A stretch of DNA of 7,082 bases, taken from an uncultured Limnohabitans sp. (GTDB taxonomy: Bacteria > Pseudomonadota > Gammaproteobacteria > Burkholderiales > Burkholderiaceae_C). The stretch is taken from contig NZ_CALBEX010000323.1 in the NCBI RefSeq assembly GCF_937889215.1, positions 1 through 7,082 of the forward strand, written 5' to 3'. This document shows, piece after piece, positions 1 through 4,270 of this stretch (position 1 is its first letter; each line of letters begins with the position of its first letter). The notes below the pieces were generated by a model, which saw only the letters and a program-made list of their open reading frames with translations, was not told the origin of the DNA and searched no databases. Made by a program: the position numbers and the translations under genes.

Positions 1-760
1 AGGCTACCAAGGCCAAAAATCCGGCAAATGCGAGTTGAAGCTTGCGTTTGTCTAAGCGTTGAGAAAGCCGAGCGCCCCAGTTGGCAAACCAGATGCTCAC
101 CAAGCTGATGCCGAAAAAAGCGGGGACGTGAACATAGCCCAGGGTCTGCGGGGTGTTGGGCCCTGTGAAACCCAGACCCAAGGCCCCAATCAAAGAAATG
201 GGAATGGCAACGGCCGAACTCACGACCACGGCCTGTCACATGTCGACGCCTCTGAGCACCAAATAAGGCACGGTCATGGCCCCGCCACTGACCCCCAGCA
301 AGGTCGATATGTGGCCAATGAACGCCCCGGCGCCCACCAACTCTTTGCGATCTGGGCAAGGCTTGCTGATGCTTTGCGTTTTTTTAACCAACAGGCTGAT
401 GCAGGTGCTCAGTGCAAACAGGCCAAAGGCTATTTTGAGCCACCGACTGGGCACCCCGTTGGCCATCAAGACCCCCGTGACGGCTCCCACACTGACCGCA
501 CCTGCCAACCAATGGAAGCTGTCAAATTGCAAACGCTTTGCACGCCAATGCGTCCATGAGCTGCTGACCGATGTGGTGGCAATGCAGGCCAGCGAAGTGG
601 CCACTGCGAAATGCATGACTTCAGGCCCCAGCACGGGATCGCTATGCCAAAGAAAGTAGAGCGTGGGCACAATGACCAAACCACCGCCCACACCAAACAG
701 GCCTGCAGTGAAACCGCCAGCAGCGCCGACCAGCACAAACCACAACCCTAGCGTGATCAT
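1..760 (-). pseudogene. TauE/SafE-family sulfite/organoanion exporter, interrupted by an in-frame TGA and cut by the window edge
   Basis: The product resembles the TauE/SafE integral membrane exporters, which are linked to efflux of sulfite or sulfoacetate-type anions. The first 174 codons show the family's two-half architecture: a glycine-rich N-terminal segment (GVGGG at residues 23-27, followed by VPTL) and its second-half counterpart (LLGVSGG at 154-160, followed by VPYL), with hydrophobic helices between. Codon 175 (236-238) is TGA. The same frame then stays open for 78 codons to the edge, reading QAVVVSSAVAIPISLIGALG and onward, as expected for the C-terminal half. A typical family length is roughly 250-270 aa, so only the last residues should lie outside the window. 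The start ATG (758-760) overlaps the stop of the flavin reductase gene as ATGA, with only a weak GAGG upstream, so translation is probably coupled. One C-to-T change in an Arg codon (CGA to TGA) would explain the stop. Family assignment is confident; sulfite as substrate is inferred from the neighbours. Confidence 0.85.
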
Positions 761-1290
761 GCAGGCAGGGCCTCAAATTGGCCGAATTTGCTGCGCCAGA
801 AGGTCAATGCGCTGGCATCGTCTTGCCAGCCAAAGTCTTGCACTTGCCCGATCACAATGTGGTGGTCCCCTGCATCCACCAGTTGGTGAAGCTGGCAGTC
901 AAACCAGGCCGCAGCACCGGTCAGGCGTTGGCGTTGGTTGGTTTGGCGCTGCACGGGCACACCCGCAAAGCGTGCGGCCATGTCGCCAGTTGCGAACTGG
1001 CGTGCAATGGCTTCTTGTTGGTGTGACAGCACGCTGACCGTGAAGCCGCCCGATTGCGTGAAAGCTTCTAGGCTGGTGGCTGCTTTGCGAATACTCCACA
1101 GCACCAGCCTGGGCTCCAAAGACACCGACGCAAATGAGTTACAGGTCATGCCCCAGTCACTGCCCTGCCACCGGGCGGTGATCACGGTCACCCCGGTGGC
1201 AAAGCAGGAAAGCGCCTTGCGGTATTCGGCGGGCTCCTGGAGGGCGGGCCGTGCTGCAGCGGCTACCAGGTCATCAGGCATTTTGGGCAT
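757..1290 (-). CDS. NAD(P)H:flavin oxidoreductase (flavin reductase-like domain), reductase component of a two-component monooxygenase
   Basis: This 177-aa protein matches the short flavin reductase family (HpaC/DszD-like, Flavin_Reduct domain), which uses NAD(P)H to make free FMNH2 or FADH2 for a partner monooxygenase. Visible family landmarks are FATGVTVIT (residues 30-38), the flavin-binding stretch GMTCNSFASVSLEP (47-60), RQFA (97-100), and GDHHIVIGQV (141-150) near the C-terminus. The reading frame is open upstream to 1431, but those codons lie inside the preceding aldo/keto reductase gene and do not look like family sequence. The ATG at 1288-1290 gives a normal N-terminus and has a modest Shine-Dalgarno-like GAAAG at 1296-1300, 5 bases away. 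The gene lies 49 bases after the aldo/keto reductase and overlaps the exporter gene by ATGA. Its obvious partner is the LLM monooxygenase two genes upstream. FMN rather than FAD preference is inferred from that partner. Confidence 0.88.
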   Translation of the reverse strand: MPKMPDDLVAAAARPALQEPAEYRKALSCFATGVTVITARWQGSDWGMTCNSFASVSLEPRLVLWSIRKAATSLEAFTQSGGFTVSVLSHQQEAIARQFATGDMAARFAGVPVQRQTNQRQRLTGAAAWFDCQLHQLVDAGDHHIVIGQVQDFGWQDDASALTFWRSKFGQFEALPA

Positions 1291-1339
1291 GGAAACTTTC
1301 AAGAACAGGGTGACTGATTGAAGGGATGTTGTGGGTTGT

Positions 1340-2266
1340 TCAGGGTACTTCGTGGCCGTTGGCCAATTCGTACAGTTCGTACCAAGTCTGGCGGTCCATT
1401 GGGACACGGGTGGCATTAACAAAATGGGCAATCCGCTCGATTTGATTGCTGCCCATCACGGGCAGAATTTGAACCGGGTGATGCATCAGCCAGGCCATCG
1501 CCACGGCGGTGGTGTCGGTGCCTGAGGCGAGGGCCAGTTCGGCCAATTTGGGCGCCAGTCTGGCTGCCGCTGTGCCGGGGGTTTTGGCTTGTGAATGCAG
1601 ACGCCCGCCCCCCAGAGGAGACCATGCCATGACGGGCATGCGGTGCTGCTGGGCATGGGCCAATTGTCCGTTGATGAAGGGGGCAGTATTGAGCAAACTC
1701 AACTCCAGCTGGTTGGTTTGCAGTTTGTGCTTCATGCACGATTGCAGCAAATCCACGTCCCAGGGCATGAAGTTGGACACCCCCACGCCGCGCAGTTTGC
1801 CACCGTCGATCAGACCATCGAGGCACGCACCCAGACCTTGGGCATCCATCAAAGGGTCGGGGCGGTGGATCAGCAGCAGATCAATCACCTCCACGCCGAT
1901 GCGTGAGAGCGAACGCTCGACACTGGCCGAGACGTGAGCGGGGCTGGTGTCGTAATGCTTGACCCGGGTGTTGGGCCACCGAGACGAGAGCAGCATGATG
2001 TCGGTCTTGGTCACGATCTCGATGCGGTTTTTGAGCGCTGGCTTGGCCTTGATGGCGTCGCCAAACAAGGCCTCGCAGCTGTAATCACCGTAGATGTCGG
2101 CATGGTCAAAAGTGGTGATGCCTTGGTCCAGGCAAGACTCTATGCGTGCCAAGTTGGCCTGCACTGAGTGGTCTTGCGCTTCGGACAGCCGCCACACGCC
2201 GTAAGCCATGCGGCTGAGGCTTTGCCCATTGGGCAAGGCAATGCGGCCGATATCGGTTGAATTCAT
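1340..2266 (-). CDS. Aldo/keto reductase, YdhF-like
   Basis: This is a 308-aa cytosolic NAD(P)H-dependent aldo/keto reductase with a TIM-barrel fold. The catalytic tetrad is visible: Asp54 and Tyr59 (in FDHADIYG), Lys87 (EIVTKTD) and His134 (LLIHRPDPLMD). VGVSNF (161-166), AWSPLGGGRL (214-223) and a cofactor-site-like PVMGSNQIERI (269-279) follow. From memory, the tetrad motifs and the C-terminal GHEVP ending resemble E. coli YdhF. The frame is open to 2383, but the first 39 of those codons lie inside the LLM monooxygenase gene. The ATG at 2264-2266 has a strong AGGAG (2274-2278) at 7 bases and overlaps the upstream stop as ATGA, so it is chosen as the start. Within this operon the likely role is reduction of the aldehyde released by the monooxygenase to an alcohol or sugar. 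The class is sure; the substrate is inferred. Confidence 0.92.
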   Translation of the reverse strand: MNSTDIGRIALPNGQSLSRMAYGVWRLSEAQDHSVQANLARIESCLDQGITTFDHADIYGDYSCEALFGDAIKAKPALKNRIEIVTKTDIMLLSSRWPNTRVKHYDTSPAHVSASVERSLSRIGVEVIDLLLIHRPDPLMDAQGLGACLDGLIDGGKLRGVGVSNFMPWDVDLLQSCMKHKLQTNQLELSLLNTAPFINGQLAHAQQHRMPVMAWSPLGGGRLHSQAKTPGTAAARLAPKLAELALASGTDTTAVAMAWLMHHPVQILPVMGSNQIERIAHFVNATRVPMDRQTWYELYELANGHEVP

Positions 2267-3420
2267 TTGCGGACTCCTGTGCCCAGCGGTGTGGGCGGTG
2301 TGTGGGCCGGGACACGGCCATATTCGTGTGCCAGTGACACGGTTTTGAGCTGCGGCAGCACTTTGGTGCCGAAGATCTCGCATTCTTGCAGATGCGGGTA
2401 GCCGGAGAAAATGAAGGCGCGAATCCCCATTTTCTGATAGTCATGGATGGTGCTGAGCACCTGATCGACACTGCCCACCAAGGCGGCACCACAGCCACTG
2501 CGGGCGCGCCCGACACCCGTCCACAGATGGGGCTCAACGTAGCCCTCGTCGTCGGCGCGGTCTCGGTTGGCGCTTTGCAGCGACACGCCCAAGCTGGTCG
2601 CGTCCAGTGCGCGTTGGCGAATTTCCCGGCCCTTATCGTCGTCCAGTTGTGACACGAGTTCGGCTGCGTATTCACGCGCCTCGACTTCGGTGTCGCGCAC
2701 GATCATGTGCACGCGCAGGCCGTAGTCAAGCAAGCGGCCATGCTTTTCGGCTTGGGCATGCGCGTCTCGCATGCGCTGGGCGAGCATGTCTTTGGGCTCA
2801 GGCCACATCAGATAAGTGTCGCAATGCGCGCCGCAAAGGGCCAAAGCATCGGGGCTGTAGCCGCCGAAATACAGCAGCGGTCCGCCGTTGGTTTGGTAAG
2901 GCCGCACCGGGTCCGTGGACAGTCCTTTGAGCTTGTAAATCTCGCCGTCGTAGTTGATCTCGTCTTGCGTCCAGGCTTGCTTGAGGATTTCCACCACTTC
3001 CCATGAGCGGCGGTAGCGGTAGGCGCTGTCTTCTTGTTGACCAGGAAAATCGGATGAAATAACGTTGAGCGTCAGCCTGCCTTCCAGAATGTGGTCCAAC
3101 GTGGCCACCGTGCGCGCCAGCATCGCCGGGTGGGTTTCACCGCATCGGATCGCCGCCAACAGGTTCATGCGTGAGGTTTTAGGCGCCACCGCAGCGGCAA
3201 AGGTCAGGGTGTCTTGTCCGACTTGGTAGGATGAAGGACAAAGTATGTTGCGAAAACCCAGGGCTTCAGCCCGTTCGACGATGCGGCTGGTGTTGGCCCA
3301 ATTGCTGCGCAAATCGCCTTCGGGCACACCCAAATGCCGAAAGTCATCTGAACACAGGGGGGCGAACCAGGCGACTTCGGCACCCTGGATGTCTTCTCCT
3401 TTGACGGGGACAATGCTCAT
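2263..3420 (-). CDS. LLM-class FMNH2-dependent monooxygenase, SsuD (alkanesulfonate monooxygenase)-like
   Basis: This 385-aa bacterial luciferase-like enzyme is collinear with SsuD, which converts an alkanesulfonate plus FMNH2 and O2 to aldehyde and sulfite. By-eye comparison with remembered E. coli SsuD shows conserved segments: LDHILEGRLTLNVI (108-121), PLLYFGGYS (181-189), LRVHMIVRDT (235-244), HLWTGVGRARSG (298-309) and SGYPHLQE (339-346). Arg236, His238, Arg307 and Tyr341 align with SsuD Arg226, His228, Arg297 and Tyr331, and the Arg307-Tyr341 spacing is also 34. The SsuD Cys54 and His11 positions are not kept: the first region reads CPSSYQVGQD (61-70), the second WFAPLCSD (18-25), with Cys23 where His would be. 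A different substrate is therefore likely. The start ATG (3418-3420) has GAGGAA (3427-3432) at 6 bases. It is first in the operon, divergent from the GntR gene. Family confidence is high; the exact substrate (alkanesulfonate, sulfosugar or other) is unknown. Confidence 0.92.
   Translation of the reverse strand: MSIVPVKGEDIQGAEVAWFAPLCSDDFRHLGVPEGDLRSNWANTSRIVERAEALGFRNILCPSSYQVGQDTLTFAAAVAPKTSRMNLLAAIRCGETHPAMLARTVATLDHILEGRLTLNVISSDFPGQQEDSAYRYRRSWEVVEILKQAWTQDEINYDGEIYKLKGLSTDPVRPYQTNGGPLLYFGGYSPDALALCGAHCDTYLMWPEPKDMLAQRMRDAHAQAEKHGRLLDYGLRVHMIVRDTEVEAREYAAELVSQLDDDKGREIRQRALDATSLGVSLQSANRDRADDEGYVEPHLWTGVGRARSGCGAALVGSVDQVLSTIHDYQKMGIRAFIFSGYPHLQECEIFGTKVLPQLKTVSLAHEYGRVPAHTPPTPLGTGVRK
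2273..2278 (-). promoter_or_regulatory. Ribosome binding site deciding the aldo/keto reductase start
   Basis: AGGAGT on the minus strand lies 6-7 bases before the ATG at 2264-2266. It sits inside the last codons of the monooxygenase gene and, with the ATGA overlap, supports the shorter 308-aa start over the upstream in-frame ATG at 2383. Confidence 0.7.
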
Positions 3421-3430
3421 GCTGGATTCC

Positions 3431-3443
3431 TCACAAAATGTGA
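3431..3443. promoter_or_regulatory. Candidate operator 1: inverted repeat TCACA-AAA-TGTGA
   Basis: A perfect 5-3-5 inverted repeat lies between the divergent monooxygenase and GntR genes. It covers the predicted operon transcription start and touches the monooxygenase ribosome binding site. That position suits repression by the adjacent GntR protein. A second TGTGA half-site occurs at 3502-3506, just before the regulator's ATG. Assignment to this regulator is inference. Confidence 0.4.
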
Positions 3444-3447
3444 ATGA

Positions 3448-3476
3448 ATGATATATGAATTACGGCCCGACGTCAT
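3448..3476 (-). promoter_or_regulatory. Predicted sigma70 promoter of the monooxygenase operon
   Basis: On the minus strand, ATGACG (3476-3471, 4 of 6 to the -35 consensus) is followed after exactly 17 bases by TATCAT (3453-3448, 5 of 6 to the -10 consensus). Transcription would start near 3441, giving a leader of about 20 bases before the ATG at 3420. This is the only promoter-like pair I found for this direction. It was found by inspection, not by a scoring model. Confidence 0.5.
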
Positions 3477-3481
3477 TCGGG
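3466..3481. promoter_or_regulatory. Candidate operator 2: inverted repeat CCCGA-N6-TCGGG
   Basis: A perfect 5-base inverted repeat has a 6-base centre that coincides exactly with the predicted -35 hexamer of the operon promoter (3471-3476). A protein bound here would block RNA polymerase. A 5-base arm is short and could be chance, so confidence is low. Confidence 0.28.
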
Positions 3482-3508
3482 TTTCCCCGTGTTTGTCATA
3501 CTGTGATC

Positions 3509-4228
3509 ATGAAAGCTGCTCAACCTGCGAAACCACTGCCCGTTTACCTGCAAATTGCCGAATTGCTGGCCCGACAAATCAAGGCCGGTTATTGGCATGG
3601 TGGTGAGCGCCTGCCCACCGAGGCTGAACTGGCCCAAACCTTGTCCGTGGCTGTGGGCACTTTACGCAAATCGTTGGCCCTGCTGCAGGAGCAGGGGGTT
3701 TTGGAGCGCATCCAGGGCTCGGGCACCTATGTTCGGCAAACGAAAGGCACGCAGCAACAAATTTACGAATTGTTCCGCTTGGAGTTGGTCGACGGTCCCG
3801 GCTTGCCCACCGCCAGCATCCTTGATGTCAGTTTGCAGGCCTACCCATCCCACTTGCCGCCCTTGGTCCCAGCCGAACAGATGTGTTGGCGGGTCCGTCG
3901 CATGCGATTTTTGAGCCAGCAACCTGTGGCGCTTGAAGAAATCTGGTTTTCTGCGAGCGCTTGCACCGATTTGACCGCAGACGATATGGGCGACTCGATG
4001 TACCTGTTTTATCAGCAACGTCTGGGTGTTTGGATCGCCCGCGTGGAAGACCAAATCAGTGCGGCAGCAGCACCGGATTGGGTGTGTCGACCGCTGGCCG
4101 TCTTGCCTGGTGCTTGTGTGGGCTACATTGAACGCGTGTCCTGGACTTCCAGCAACCAGATGGCCGAATTTTCGAAAACTTGGTTTGATCCGGCGGTGTG
4201 TCGTTATTCGTCGCGCATGAGCCAGTGA
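3509..4228 (+). CDS. GntR-family transcriptional regulator (HutC/UTRA type)
   Basis: This 239-aa regulator has an N-terminal winged helix-turn-helix at about residues 9-77. PLPVYLQIAELLARQI, GERLPTEAELAQTL, VAVGTLRKSLALLQEQG and IQGSGTYVR are all classic GntR features. It is followed by a C-terminal UTRA-like effector domain at about 85-236, with RRMRFLSQQPVALEEIWF (130-147) and AEFSKTWFDPAVCRYSSRM (219-237). UTRA domains bind small molecules such as sugars, phosphosugars or amino-acid derivatives. The ATG at 3509 starts 10 residues before the PVYLQ helix, as is usual. An in-frame ATG at 3455 would add 18 residues of unlikely sequence from within the operon promoter. No clear Shine-Dalgarno precedes 3509. 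It is divergent from the monooxygenase operon and most likely its ligand-responsive repressor, suggesting substrate induction rather than control by general sulfur starvation. Confidence 0.9.
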   Translation: MKAAQPAKPLPVYLQIAELLARQIKAGYWHGGERLPTEAELAQTLSVAVGTLRKSLALLQEQGVLERIQGSGTYVRQTKGTQQQIYELFRLELVDGPGLPTASILDVSLQAYPSHLPPLVPAEQMCWRVRRMRFLSQQPVALEEIWFSASACTDLTADDMGDSMYLFYQQRLGVWIARVEDQISAAAAPDWVCRPLAVLPGACVGYIERVSWTSSNQMAEFSKTWFDPAVCRYSSRMSQ

Positions 4229-4246
4229 TCTGTTGACCGGGTGCAT

Positions 4247-4260
4247 GCCGCAGAAGCGGC
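4247..4260. other. Short hairpin between converging GntR and glnD genes
   Basis: GCCGC-AGAA-GCGGC forms a perfect 5-base-pair stem with a 4-base loop in the 42-base gap between the two convergent stop codons. Its position suits a shared terminator, but neither strand has a T tract after it, so intrinsic termination is doubtful. Confidence 0.3.
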
Positions 4261-4270
4261 GGGGACTTCT

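Noticed and set aside
236..238. Selenocysteine or programmed recoding at the exporter TGA
   Set aside because: The family has no Cys/Sec at this position as far as I know, where Arg or similar would be expected, and I saw no SECIS-like stem directly after it. Nonsense mutation or base error is simpler.
59..659. Plus-strand open frames opposite the exporter gene
   Set aside because: Their translations show no domain features, while the minus strand encodes clear TauE/SafE transmembrane sequence, including beyond the internal stop.
1291..1431. Upstream in-frame extension of the flavin reductase
   Set aside because: Its first part overlaps the end of the aldo/keto reductase gene and does not resemble the family N-terminus. 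The ATG at 1288-1290 gives a standard-length reductase.
2267..2383. Upstream in-frame extension of the aldo/keto reductase
   Set aside because: The 39 codons lie inside the monooxygenase gene and do not look like AKR sequence. The ATG at 2264-2266 has a strong AGGAG and an ATGA overlap.
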